From assembly GCA_027924585.1 (NCBI GenBank), contig BSBM01000150.1, positions 19,636,001-19,700,000 of the forward strand: a DNA stretch of 64,000 bases. Reading direction: 5' to 3'. Below are positions 35,206 through 45,534 of this stretch, piece after piece. The translations under genes and the position numbers were made by a program. Under the pieces are notes generated by a model that did not search any database, was not told the origin of the DNA, and was given only the letters and a program-made list of their open reading frames with translations. This DNA comes from Larix kaempferi. Taxonomy: Eukaryota; Streptophyta; Pinopsida; Pinales; Pinaceae. The number at the start of each line of letters is the position of its first letter. The first letter of the stretch is position 1.

Positions 35206-35570
35206 GAGGTTACTAATGCGGGTTTAACCACAACACAACTAGGAAATGAAAATTCACTCATAGCAAGATTATCCTCTGGAAATTGAATAGCAACACTTTT
35301 TCTATGGAATATGATGACTAACAAATTGCCCATATTGGTATTTGTGTTTAAGAAGAGCATTAAAGATCCCATAATGATTAACTGTAATCAATTGCCAGGC
35401 AATTCATTAAAACCTTTCGGTTTGAGAAATGCAATTATTACATCTGTAACGAAATAACATATAGCATGCGCAACCAAAATTTGGATTAAGATGAAGTACA
35501 ATTTTAATTATATCACGTATCATGATTTGATGTCAAATCTAAACAACTTATCATTGATCTTCATCTGTCT
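35206..35570. other. No gene seen
   Basis: Spacer between palindrome block 3 and the ORF1-like remnant. I see nothing supported. Confidence 0.5.
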
Positions 35571-35715
35571 CGCATACGGGAGATTAATGCGGACTAGTCC
35601 CAAGGTTTGCAGCGACTATTTCATGCACGAAGGTGGTGCATTCTGTATCTTGCATGTCCCTCTTTGCGAAGGTTCTCCCTGCGATTTTCTCCAAATTCGA
35701 TCATTTTTTCTGAAT

Positions 35716-36477
35716 ATGGAGGAGAGAAATTTGTGTATGTCTGCTCTGTAGAGTCGCAAACGTAGGAAGTCTTCCCAGGGGCAGTCCGGGGGGGTTGGCT
35801 CGAAGCGATACGTCTCTGATATTTTTCATGGGCACAACACTGGCGGTAATGAGCTCTCTCGTGGTGGCTTGACAAAGCATGCTGACGAATCTGGAAGCGG
35901 TAAAAGATGGGTTCCTCTCGACTTTGGTCAGGGTCAGGGAATCAGGGGCCCACTGTAGCATTCTAGCTTCGGTTTTGATTCTGGAAGCAGGAATTGGAAG
36001 GTCCTCTCGACTCCTGATTTTGGGTTTATCTCGGCCCCCTATGAAGCTAGCTGTAATCAAAGTGGTCCTGTGCAGTAATTTCGTGGTAATAGCCCGAGAA
36101 ATTGGCAGCATGCGTTGGCCGATAATGGTGCTCTGGTTAACATTGATTCTCCTCGTGGGTAGGACAGCCCTTCCCCATAAATTCTCACGCAAGTTTTGGA
36201 CCTGGAATCCCAGGTCCATTGGTTACGGGGTGACTTCTCCGAGATGAAGACAGCCATATCTCACCTCGCTACCTTCGTTCAAATTTCTAACGCTGAAGTC
36301 CGGAATAGCAATGGCAAGATTAAAGACTACTTTGAGAAGTTGGTTGGCAAGTTAGACTCGTTCCATAGCTGCCTCAGGATCGTGGAAGCTAAAGTTGATT
36401 GTATTAGAACCAGTGGTAGAAATAGCCCATCCATCATCCTGAACATTGACGATGAAAATACAGGTACAATAGCATGA
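35716..36477 (+). pseudogene. ORF1-like retroposon gene, five in-frame stops
   Basis: From ATG 35716 a single frame of 254 codons runs to the TGA at 36475. It is interrupted by five stops (TAG near 35749, 35956 and 36160, TAA near 36076 and 36178) and no frameshift. The first 150 residues are rich in G, S, R and N (SGKRWVPLDFGQGQG), look disordered and carry basic patches. The last 90 form a probable coiled coil (DLESQVHWLRGDFSEMKTAI). Downstream DNA to about 36770 resembles a LINE 3' tail (TTTTTAATATAAA). No RT is attached. I infer a decayed LINE ORF1-type gene on an ORF1-only element. Confidence 0.45.
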
Positions 36478-36849
36478 GGCAAGGATAAGAACGCTCGTCT
36501 CCATTGTGGCAACTGACTCCTTCTTTGTGTTCTAGTCTCGACGTTTTAGCAGCTCTAATTGGGATTGAATTTTGTAATCCTTCTTATATGTATTACTCTT
36601 GTAAGTTTCTCTTGGGTCAGTCCATTAAAATTTTTAGTAATAGCAGGCATTAGGCCTTTTTTGAAGATCACAGACTGAAATATGAAGAGACTGTTTTCAC
36701 AGCTCTTGTTTTTTGGGACCAGTCTCCCCTACGCTATGTAATATGTTCTCTCTTTTTAATATAAAAGCTCGTTAACCGTTTGTCGGATCAATGACTATGA
36801 CTTCAAATTTGGCCGAAGGTGAAAACCACAGTTAGGAGCCTGATTGCAA

Positions 36850-37350
36850 TTTTTTAAAAATGTGGTAGAGGGTAACAGTAATGATAAATATCCTCGAACT
36901 TGAGCATTGGTGTCAAATGATCCGCTCAGAAATCCAGTTTTTCAAAACCATCTCCTTTGAGCATATATATAGGCAACACAACATCGATGCAGATAAGCTT
37001 TCAAAAGATGCAATGATAAAAGAAGTTGGTTATTTGTTTTGGGAGGAAATTATTGATCACTTATGTTTTGATAAGGGATCAGTAAAGTTCTTTGACTAAG
37101 CCATATTTTGGACTGCTTTTTGACCTAGAAGGGATAAGTTTCTAAATAGCTGAAAGTTTTTTATTTTTCTGGCAGAAGGATGAAATTATCAAATTGTTTT
37201 TGAGAAATTATTGTAATTTTCCAGGAAGTCTTTTTGACAATATCTGGTTTACTTCGGCTCTCTTGTGAGTCAAGTAACCTCATGGAACATCATGTACTAT
37301 TTGATTCAGTTTTGAATAACAATAGTATGATTTTTTCTTTTGAAAAAAAA
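36850..37350 (+). mobile_element. LINE C 3' end (RNase H tail and 3' UTR)
   Basis: The frame 36881-37099 is the C-terminal part of a LINE RNase H (FEHIYRQHNIDADKLSKDAM, the usual HIYRxxNxxADxLSK block). A roughly 250-bp 3' UTR ends TTTTTTCTTTTGA8 at 37331-37350. The tail resembles that of LINE B near 19900. Everything 5' is absent. A target duplication was not found. Confidence 0.7.
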
Positions 37351-37952
37351 TGGATTATAATGTTCATGTATTTAATTATGCTTGATATGTTCAATCTGTG
37401 GAATGAAATTATATGTAAATAAATGTAAGCCATGAATATGCTATGTTAATCCTGTTAGAAGGTTAATATATATTCATGAATGAGGTTTCTTTCAATTGCA
37501 TAAGCTATCTGATGTATTAATTTTGTATGTGAATGATGAATGGCTAAACTCCATTTATGTAATACATGTATGCTTATGCTATCACAACCTCATTGATGGA
37601 TGGATGCCTCCTATACATTCTTAGAATGATATGCATAAGCCTAGTTATGAAGCTGTTAATTAGATGCTTAATAACTTAACTAAGCAAATTAACTTAATAT
37701 GATGATATTAATGACTGTTATGTAATTGCAGAATGTGAAACAATATGAATCAAGTAAAGAAATTTATTGGTGCATAACCTGCATATAAATCATATGAATA
37801 ATAAATCAAGCACACATATTTATATGTTTTATGATTTAACAATACAATTTAAACAGAGTTACATTTTCGGAAACCAAACTTGACACTTTACAAGAATTAT
37901 AATCACAGTGAAATTGGACATACTAGTACAAACAAACATTCAAGTGTATTAT
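37351..37952. other. AT-rich DNA; 3' flank of the minus-strand gene
   Basis: No coding region seen. For the minus-strand gene this is the region after its last exon and would hold its polyadenylation signals. Confidence 0.4.
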
Positions 37953-38375
37953 TTAACAAAATACTTCCATTTTTATTTTATTCACAATTGGCCTCACATC
38001 GCTCACGCCATCCAGGTGCAGCAAGCAAGGCCATAATCGATCTAACAAAAATGTGTCATTGACATCGTCAGAATTATAAGTTTTTGTTATAAGACAGTTT
38101 TCTTCATCATTAGAAACATGTTTTTCTCCGGAGTCATTGGAAATCACAGTATTCGTACGATCCCAACCAAGGTTCAAAGTGTCCCAAACTATATTTAAAG
38201 GCTTGCGATATACATTAGGATTTCCTACACCCTGAAAACCCTCTCTGGCTACTGAAGAACAATTTTCCTGTGTTAAAATTAATCTAAATTGTTCCCTTTT
38301 CAATCCTGTTCTTTGTAATAATCTAGGCAAAAACTCGTCAATGTTTTTTCGTTGAGTAGATGTCCATACCCAAAC
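37953..38375 (-). pseudogene. FCP1/NIF-like module C (last exon)
   Basis: The exon begins at 38375 after a good acceptor (TTATTTTTTAG) and is open to its TAA at 37953. It encodes VWVWTSTQRKNIDEFLPRLL (cf. VGIWTSA), ILTQENCS (cf. WDQxxC), KPLNIVWDTLNLGWDRTNTV, ISNDSGEKHVSN (cf. DDSPxKxxxN) and LLDRLWPCLLHLDGVSDVR, the classic FCP1 end (LWPxLxxLxxxxDVR). This is the best-preserved C-terminal half of an FCP1-like domain in the window and has no internal stop. Its N-terminal strand should be in an exon between 38400 and 38920, which I could not find. Confidence 0.65.
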
Positions 38376-38924
38376 CTAAAAAATAAGAAAGCATTTTTCA
38401 AAAAATTCCCTTAAGCCTGGGCGTATAAAATAATACTTTGTTGATGTTTCGATGTCCGGTGTTCATTGCAATCCGAGTTTCTGTTTTCTATGTATTGCGT
38501 GTAACAAAATGCCATTGAAATAAAAAATGATCAATGGTTTACTAGAAACAAATCTTCTAGTACTATCTGCAAACAAAACACACACACACACAAATAAGTC
38601 AATAAAATATTATGGTTCAATGTTTCTAAGTATATTTATTTCATGTTCAACAATTTTTTAAACACATTACCAGATACATGGTACGATGTCCATAAATAAG
38701 ATGAGAACTGTGCAATAAAACTTACATCAATTAAATGTAGGAGTAACTGTAAAAAAATACAAATCACTAAATGAATTTGTTTTGTACAATATGACGGTCA
38801 TCTCAAATTCAATGTGTTTAACCAACGCCCCATTTTTGAACGAGGCCCGAGATAATTCAACAGAGCACACAACATTGTTTTTATAGTTATATCTCTCTCT
38901 TGTGAACTGTCAAATTTTCAACTA

Positions 38925-39422
38925 GTTTTCATTTTCAAGCATTTTTCCTTCCTATTATCTGCTGATTGATATTGCCCTTCATCTATAAACAACATGTCCA
39001 TTTGTTTATATATATCTCCATATTGGATAAGTACATCCTTGAAGGACTTTTTGTATATGTTCGTTACTTCAACAACATTATAGTATGCAGACATTGAGTG
39101 ATTATAAATAGTACTAGGTTCGCATTGCTCTCGACCCCAAATAAATACAAATTATTCATTTTTCAACCATTCAAATACACCTAGGAAATTTTTAATTTCC
39201 ATGTTGTCGAGCCAGGAAAACCACAGAGCAATGTCGAAATGCTCTCTAGAAACATTGATAATTTTGCGGCTTAACATGCGTGTATAATAACGATAGCATT
39301 TATGGACAAAATGAGGTTGTTTGGAAGAATCTTCAATGTTGGATAACATCCAAACTCCAAAGAGCAATCCCTCTACTCCCAGGACCAATAGTTTCTTTTG
39401 CGGTGATATCCTCACTGCATAC
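38925..39422 (-). pseudogene. FCP1/NIF-like module B
   Basis: After a plausible acceptor (TTGTATGCAG, just upstream on the minus strand), the frame reads SPQKKLLVLGVEGLLF. FCP1 family members have the catalytic DxD in this strand; here it is GVEG, so the nucleophile is lost. FDIALWFSWLDNMEIKNFLG corresponds to the VGIWSS helix. A TAA near 39151 interrupts the frame, which then continues FVFIWGREQCE (cf. FIWFQERC in module A) and KKSFKDVLIQYG to a stop near 38927. Confidence 0.55.
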
Positions 39423-39638
39423 AAGAACAGTGACTATATATATAACAACAACAACAACACTTTGTTCATGAATTTAATGATCACAACAGATTCAATTGAT
39501 TTAATAAAAGCATCACACTGAACTAATAATATGTTACATTCAGATGAAAACAGCAACGTCTCCAGAAAAAATAGAAAACACATTGAATGGTTTAAAATAG
39601 GCCATGATAGATTACATCTAGAAATAGGCAATGATAGG

Positions 39639-40130
39639 TTACATTTGATAGTTTCTGATATCAGCTGATTCTTGCATTTTACTCAAATGTTGCCAAAGTC
39701 CATGTGCCAATTCAGTATTTGTCCAAAGGGACGATCCAATAAATGGCTTACACAAAATATAGTTTTGAAATGGAACTGCTTTCTCACCATCACCCTCCAA
39801 AACAATCATTGATGTATTAATTTCTGAAGTTTGCATTGGGAACTCCTTCCACACACTCTCCATATTTTTTTGTGTATTTCCTTCTTGATTGTAGGTACAT
39901 CTCTCTTGAAACCAAATAAATAAATAAATTTGCTCATATGATTTATCTTTACCGCATGCCAACAAAAATTTTGTAAGCAGTAGCTTCCCCTCATTGACAC
40001 CACATTTAGATGACCAAATCCCAACATTGAATTTGGAAAGAAGTAAATCCAAAAATCGAATTGCATTTGTTCGTGACTCATATGAAGTTTTTCTATGTTG
40101 AAATTCACCATTTATTAGAGTAGTCTCTTC
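39639..40130 (-). pseudogene. FCP1/NIF-like module A
   Basis: Minus-strand frame matching the plant FCP1/NIF (HAD) domain. It contains FLDLLLSKFNVGIWSSKCGVN (the 'VGIWSS' block after the first strand), FIWFQERCTYN, KNMESVWKEFP, an INTSMIVLEGDGEKA block where phosphatases have a DDSPxK, and ELAHGLWQHLSKMQESADIR at the end. The usual N-terminal DxDx(T/V) nucleophile motif is not visible: the matching position reads like TLINGEF. I infer a non-catalytic module. It is the most complete of the three. Confidence 0.6.
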
Positions 40131-40218
40131 CCGATTTTTTACTCTTTCCCCTTTTTATGTCTTTTGGAGTCATTTTCTGTGACTTTCTTGCAAAATAGAA
40201 AACCTTCCATTTCTAATA

Positions 40219-40620
40219 TCAATAATATTTTTGTATGGGGAGCTGCACAGAAATATTGTTTGTCATTATATATACTTCAGAATAATTTTTTTTTATCAAT
40301 TTAAGTAGAAAATATTGTCTTTTACTTGTCAATGGTAGGCCAACATTTGACTGGTGAGTAACATCACTGGAGACACCGCATTTTGACACCAAGGCGCCCT
40401 CTCCAGGTTCAATACTGGCCAAGCCCTCTTTTTGTGTTGCATTGTTCAAGCTCTCGCCTGGTTCATTATTGTCTAAGCTCCCGCCTGGTCCCTTATTCTC
40501 CAATGTGACTTGTTGGCCAATCTCCAGGGACATTGTCGATGCCTGCTTTGGTTGTGGATGATCCACATGTTGACTTGGAAATGTGCAGGTATACATTTTA
40601 TATAATTTTTTGCAGGTCAC
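40219..40620 (-). pseudogene. Linker exon, E/P/G-rich imperfect repeats
   Basis: A minus-strand frame of 134 codons. The middle has a short imperfect repeat: NKGPGGSLDN, NEPGESLNN, IEPGEGALVS. It lies between the methyltransferase-like exon and the first FCP1 module, and is probably a flexible linker. No start codon is implied; the exon edges are uncertain. Confidence 0.35.
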
Positions 40621-40834
40621 TATCCCCTTTCATAATTTACTTAATTTAACCACGATCTGTGAAAAATAATTTTTTACCTTTTTGTCCTGTTTTGTAGTTC
40701 TTTGTAGATTGTCTATCACCTTCAGTTTCATCATTGGATATTGTAATTTGATTGGAGGATACCTGGGTATGCTCTTTATTTGAAGCTGTAGTATAATAGG
40801 AATTTAAAGAAGTTATTGAACATAACTGACCGAG

Positions 40835-40965
40835 AAAAGTAAAATAAAATCAAAGACATCTGAAAATGTTAATAGAAATACCTTGTTTGAGAAAAAAGTA
40901 AAATAAAATTCAAAAGTAAAATAAAATCAAAGACATCTGAAAATGTTAATAGAAATACCTTGTTT
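40835..40965. repeat. 54-bp direct duplication containing the splice donor
   Basis: 40835-40888 and 40912-40965 are identical over 54 bp and separated by 23 bp. On the minus strand each copy contains AAACAAG-GTATTTC, so the donor that ends the long exon exists twice; the first copy met by a transcript (40958) is the one in frame. Confidence 0.9.
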
Positions 40966-42275
40966 TATACCCAATTCATGATAGAAACTGTTCATGAACA
41001 GCTCTTGTTGTACTGTCTCCACAATAGAAATAACTATTCTTTCTGGAGACTTGGTCAACGAATGAAGAAGCCTACCTCCTGCGTACAGCGAAAGAACTAT
41101 GCCTTCAGAAGAGACCTGTTTGGAAACTATGTGATCCCATAATTCCTGTGTCCTTTCTTTTGGAAACACATGGCTCCTTGCACTATCGCTGTTAACATTG
41201 GGCCGAGGTAAATCAAGCATTGGAAGGCCCTCGTCTTTCCAATCCATATCAATTTTAGAGGTAGATAAAATATCCTCATCATTTCCAATGCACCAACATT
41301 GTATAATAGAGAATCCTGTAAACATGTCACTGGAGAATTCTCTATATACTCCTATTGTAGGATTCGCCGTAACATGTTTTTTTGATTTCTTGCTCCAACT
41401 TGTGAAAGCTTTAGAAATCATACAAGAGTTTTCCATATTAGCTAGAAAAATACAAGTACATGCATATTTATTTGTTTCTAAGTAGTACAAAAACGCCAGC
41501 ATGTCTTCTTCTGTCCATGGAATAGCACAATTACACATATCCACAACAACAAATTCACAGCTAACTGTCACACCAAAAAATGGAATTGTTCTGAGTGTGG
41601 TGACCAAAGAATCAGGGTAACAACATTGACAAACAAACTGTGAACTATTTTTGACGTCTTCAATGGACATCCTCTCTTTATTGATATATAAATTCAATAT
41701 TTTCTAAGCATCAATTGGTATTTTGGTACCAATATCCACTTCAGATTCGTTCTTTCTCTTTTTACTCAGAGATTTTGGTTGCTTTCTGGAGCATAAAATA
41801 CTGCACAGTTGCTTGAGATGGTTTGGTGCAATTTTATATATTTCAATGACGTTATGGTCAGTGACATTCTGTGATCGATCAATTTGAACATCATTAAATT
41901 TGAAATATTCAGCGATCGAATGCTTGGTTGACCTGTCGTCCTTTATTCGTTTGCAATATTGACTTAAAGTTTATGCGCAAATTTTTTTATCGACTGGTGT
42001 GCTCATCCAAACCGATCCGTTGATTATATTGTCCGCCACAATGGTCAATTCATCTTCATCAAGATCACGCAATGGTCTAAAAAAATTAGAGCCGTAACTC
42101 TTTATTTTATTTAGAGAAAAATCATCCTGAGCAATGATCTTCGGCGAGCAATCCAAGGCGCCACTTTTGTAAAGCTCGAATACAGACTACCATTTGCTCC
42201 ACAGTCGTTCCGATGTCAAAACAAGAGTTAGCTTGTCTTTAAGGCTCTCCCGGTTAACAAGAAAGATATCCATAC
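40959..42275 (-). pseudogene. Long exon with a methyltransferase-like region
   Basis: A single minus-strand frame of about 430 codons is interrupted by TAG 42189-42187, TAA 41973-41971 and TAG 41706-41704, with no frameshift. The C-terminal 250 residues contain FFGVTVSCEFVVVDMCNCAIPWTEED... (where a DPP(Y/W) motif IV would lie), then RTQELWDHIVS, then EGIVLSLYAGGRLLHSL (like a FxGxG motif I) and VETVQQELFMNSF. This IV-then-I order is that of class-beta DNA aminomethyltransferases, but the DPPY core reads DMCN, so catalysis is unlikely. The domain call is tentative. The exon ends KQ-G at a GTATTTC donor (40958). Confidence 0.4.
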
Positions 42276-42408
42276 ATTGAGTTTGGAAAGATTGCAAACA
42301 TATAAAATTGAATATTCCAGTTAATTTCCTAATTTCATAACACAGGCAACAATATAAAGAATTTGATTGATAAGAAGAAAAATTCCATACTTTCCAAGCA
42401 TCACTGGA

Positions 42409-42640
42409 AGTGTTTCCCTTTCCCGAGCGGGATGGAGAACCGCACAATAACCATCTCTCCCTTGCCTTTTCAACTGAAGAAATGAATGTAGTGTTTGCAA
42501 ATTCCTTGTTTGACAAATTTTGTTGTTTGCATAATTTGTTGATGATGTCCTGAGGAACGTCTCTACGTAGAAGATGAGTTGTTCGATGCCGATACCTTTT
42601 ATGGAGCTGTTTATATTGATCATCTACAATGATTATTTTC
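42409..42640 (-). pseudogene. Second coding exon of the FCP1-triplet gene
   Basis: A minus-strand frame of about 75 codons starts after a plausible acceptor (CATTGTAG) with DQYKQLHKRYRHRTTHLL and ends WLLCGSPSRSGKGNTSSDAWK before a GTATGG donor. The short intron that follows is AT-rich. Basic composition; no domain recognised. Confidence 0.45.
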
Positions 42641-43171
42641 TATGCAGAAATAGTATGCTGCCCATCTAATATATAAAAATTTACTAATGGCAGATCAATT
42701 TATTTTTCATTTTCAGGAAGAAAAGGCAATCTTGTCTCCTTATTGAAAGGCAATAGAATAGCATCTCTCAATGTTGTTGTAAATGTATGGACAAGTGATA
42801 CCACCATCTTTTGCATGACCTCCTCATCAACCATTCGATATTGTAAGTGCGGAGGTGCAACAACACATCTTGTTACGTCAATGGAAAAAACTTTCTCATC
42901 GAACAAAAAGTATTTGATCTGATGTTGTTGAACTTCTTTTGAAGTTTCGAAGCTCTTAGTTGCTTTCCGCAGCATCGCTTTAGACTGAGGACTTCCTTTG
43001 AGTTGTTTCAAGGTAGATTTCCCCATATCTTTTACAATATATTGGAGAAATGCTCTTCTGTTGTACGTTAGAATATTTTCACGGCAGACCATTATCGACC
43101 CCTTATTAATATTCATATAATGTAATACAGAGGAATTTTTCCCATCCAACATTCTTTTCCTCCATACCGAC

Positions 43172-43235
43172 TGTTAAGATCCTAGTGGACGGACTTCACT
43201 AACACCTCGGGGTTTTGGTGTAACGGTTCATATCA
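43172..43235 (+). repeat. TRIM left LTR
   Basis: 64 bp; followed after two bases by the initiator-Met-tRNA-type PBS. Confidence 0.92.
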
Positions 43236-43387
43236 TTTGGTATCAGAGCCTCCACCCAGGTTCAAGTCACAGAGCGGGTGGCAATGTTGGCATTGCAGTG
43301 TTCGCCTGAGTCTCGTACGGTGCAAAGGGGGCACCACCGTACGGGCGCACATCCAGCCCAGAGTCTGGACTGCGGAGCGTGGTGGGA

Positions 43388-43451
43388 TGTTAAGATCCTA
43401 GTGAACGGCCTTCACTAACACCTCGGGGTTTTGGTGTAACGGTTTGTATCA
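43388..43451 (+). repeat. TRIM right LTR
   Basis: 64 bp, preceded by the purine-rich GGTGGGA, which may act as PPT, and followed by the CCGAC duplication. Confidence 0.92.
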
Positions 43452-43878
43452 CCGACAAAATTCCTTTCTTCAAGGATGTCGCGGTATTAATTACGGAACG
43501 ATTAGAAACAACATACGAGGGAAAAACCCACCCTTGCTTCGCACAAAAAATCGGATCTGGATCGAGACCATTTTTCATTAGATTTGGTCGATAACCAAAA
43601 ACCATAAGATCACACTGTATCAGGCCATACTTTTCACCAATGATCGCTTCATCTTGAACTCACAATTTTTAATCAGAATCAACGGGTTCCGCATATGTCA
43701 ATATCCCAGCTCTAATCGGCTTTCCCTCGAAATCCAAGTATAATAGATATATATCCGGGTACAAATTATCTGGTTCTTCGATCTCAACATACCATCCATT
43801 TGTAAATGGTGGAAGGTAGTGATCTTTTGTCAATTCAAAGCAAGGGATTTCCTAGTAGTTACTGAGGCTCAACAAATC

Positions 43879-44335
43879 TGTTCGGGTACACAGGGTACTA
43901 CCAAAGGACCAAACACCAAGAGCAACCACTTCACACAAACAGATCACAGATCAACACACTGATGTTTTGACGTGGTTTAAACCCTCTTGAGGGAAACACT
44001 CCACGGCCCCGGCCAAATAGCTTCTACGGGACAATTTATTATGCAAAGAAAGAAAGTTACAAATGAGCTTCTCATAATCGATCAACTAAACAATGACCCT
44101 CCATTCTCTTTAAATAGAGATCATGGACCAATCAGTGTTAAGCCACGAATAAAGGTTAGGTATGATCTAAGAGAAGTTGAGCCGTCGGATCACTCTATGT
44201 CGGGAACATATCTTGACCGTCGGATTAAGTATTTACAAATGCATACTAATGCATACTAAAGAAACACACTATCCCTAATAGATATATTACACAAGTTGAT
44301 CTTAACTAGCTCCTAAGTGTCTAAATATCCTAACA
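43879..44335 (-). repeat. Copia 3' LTR
   Basis: 457 bp. On the minus strand it starts TGTTAGGATATTTAG and ends GTACCCGAACA. Confidence 0.92.
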
Positions 44336-44344
44336 TCCCCCCTT
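44336..44344 (-). promoter_or_regulatory. Copia polypurine tract
   Basis: AAGGGGGGA on the minus strand, adjacent to the 3' LTR. Confidence 0.85.
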
Positions 44345-44417
44345 AAGAACAACTTGGGATAGGATTGAAGGATTTACAAAAGTGACACTATTAGGAGAAG
44401 AAATGAGGCATTAGAGC

Positions 44418-45534
44418 CTATCCCCCCTTAATGACAAGTTCTTGAACTCCTAACATAGATTGAAGTTTAGAAAACTTTGCTTCTGTAAGAGACTTGGTGA
44501 AGATGTCTGCAACTTGATCATCTGTAGGGCAAAAGAGCACTTCAAGAACACAATCATGAACAAGATTTCTGATGAAGTGCATATGTATCTCAATGTGTTT
44601 GTTGCGTTGATGTAGAACTAGATCTTTGGCAAGCTTGATGGCACTTTGATTGTCGCACCAAAGTGGAGTAGGCTGCTGTTGCTCGAATCCAAACTCTGAA
44701 AGGATTTGTCGAAGCCATAAAGATTCATGACTGGCATTAACTGCGGCTCGATATTCTGCTTCTGCTGAAGAAAGAGCAAGAGCTTGTTGTTTCTTACAAG
44801 CCTAAGTGATAGGTCCAGATCCCAGATTGAAAACATAACCTGCAGTAGACTTTCGATCATCAGGATTGCTGGCCCAATTTGAATCAATGAAACCAACCAA
44901 CAAAGGTTTCCCCCCTGTACTATAATGAATCCCAAACTGAACTGTACCTTGAATATATCAAAGTATTCTTTTAGCTGCTTTCCAGTGACTTTCATGAGGT
45001 GTCTGCATATAGCGGGTAACACGACCAACGACAAAGGAAAGGTCAGGACGGGAATGAGTCAAGTATAAGAGACTACCAACAAGCTGACGATACAAGGTGG
45101 CATCGACTTCAGGTGAAGTACAAGTGGCAGAAAGTTTGACTCCAAATTGGAAGGGAGAAGGGGTTGGTGTACAATCTTCCATGTGAAAGCATACTTAGAC
45201 TGAGAAAGAAAGATTCCTTCTTTGGTTTGTAGGACTTGGAGACCAAGAAAATAATGCAAATGTCATAAGTCTGACATTTCAAAATTTTGTTTAAGACTGG
45301 ATTTCACATGGGTTATAAGCTTAGGGTCACTACCAGTAAGAATAAGGTCATCAACATATAGAACAAGTATGATGAGATGGTTTCCTACTTTTATAGACAT
45401 TGGGGTCAGAATGGCATCTAGAAAAACCAGTGTCAAGGAGAAAGTTATCCATTTTGGCATACCAAGCTCTAGGATCTTGCTTAAGGCCATATAAAGATTT
45501 CTTAAGGCGACAGACAAGGCTAGAGTTATTCTAA
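44418..45534 (-). pseudogene. Copia RT C-terminal half and RNase H, frameshifted
   Basis: Minus-strand motifs in order: RLKKSLYGLKQ (about 45500), the catalytic LYVDDLILTGSD (about 45350, intact), YFLGLQV (about 45250), YRQLVGSLLYLTHSRPDLSFVV (about 45080-45020), AEAEYRAA (about 44755), LWCDNQSAIKLAKD (about 44650) and KHIEIHMHFIR (about 44590), ending VKGG-type LVIKGG at a TAG (44420-44418). Frame changes near 45420 and 45200 and stops near 45263 and 44958 break it. This is the normal C-terminal part of copia Pol, responsible for cDNA synthesis and RNA removal. Confidence 0.85.

Larger units (their letters stand above)
43172..43451. mobile_element. TRIM: 280-bp LTR element with 64-bp LTRs
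   Basis: LTRs at 43172-43235 and 43388-43451 (64 bp each, four mismatches) start TGTTAAGATCCTAG and end TATCA. The 5-bp duplication CCGAC lies at 43167-43171 and 43452-43456. The PBS TGGTATCAGAGCC (43238-43250) sits 2 bp after the left LTR, so the element reads on the plus strand. The 150-bp interior has no ORF and contains a CGTACGGTG...CACCGTACG inverted repeat (about 43315-43345). It is inserted in an exon of the minus-strand gene. It needs enzymes from another LTR element. Confidence 0.93.
42700..43870 (-). pseudogene. N-terminal exon of the FCP1-triplet gene, split by a TRIM
   Basis: One minus-strand frame runs from 43870 to 42700 once the TRIM (43172-43451) and one copy of its CCGAC duplication are ignored; the remaining sequence joins in frame (ILSV to WRKRML). 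In-frame stops are TAG 43854-43852, TAA 43671-43669 and TGA 43662-43660. Recognisable phrases are YVEIEEPDNLYPDIYLLYLD and KQGWVFPSYVVSN. I do not recognise a domain. The alternation of hydrophobic strands and the long uninterrupted 150-codon stretch 43152-42700 argue for a formerly real exon. Confidence 0.55.
37953..43873 (-). pseudogene. Multi-exon decayed gene: unknown N-terminus, methyltransferase-like region, three FCP1-like modules
   Basis: A minus-strand gene with AT-rich introns, broken by stops and two insertions. The probable start codon is ATG at 50094-50092, on the far side of the copia element, which landed in codon 4. Coding resumes at 43873. Exons are described separately. Domain order: about 380 unrecognised residues, a region with the layout of a class-beta aminomethyltransferase, an E/P/G-rich linker and three FCP1/NIF (HAD-fold) modules. 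At least seven in-frame stops lie in otherwise conserved frames, so it is a pseudogene unless reads are wrong. I know no named plant gene with this architecture; CTD-phosphatase-like paralogues are the nearest for the C-terminal part. Confidence 0.55.

Noticed and set aside
35621-36257. Minus-strand frame of 172 codons at 35701-36219
   Set aside because: Antisense to the plus-strand ORF1-like frame, whose coiled coil and LINE-like tail set the strand; the antisense protein is a stop-free shadow.
36850-37350. RNase H fragment taken as part of the preceding ORF1-like element
   Set aside because: LINE-like 3' tail signals near 36740-36770 separate them, so they look like two adjacent insertions; a single internally deleted LINE remains possible.
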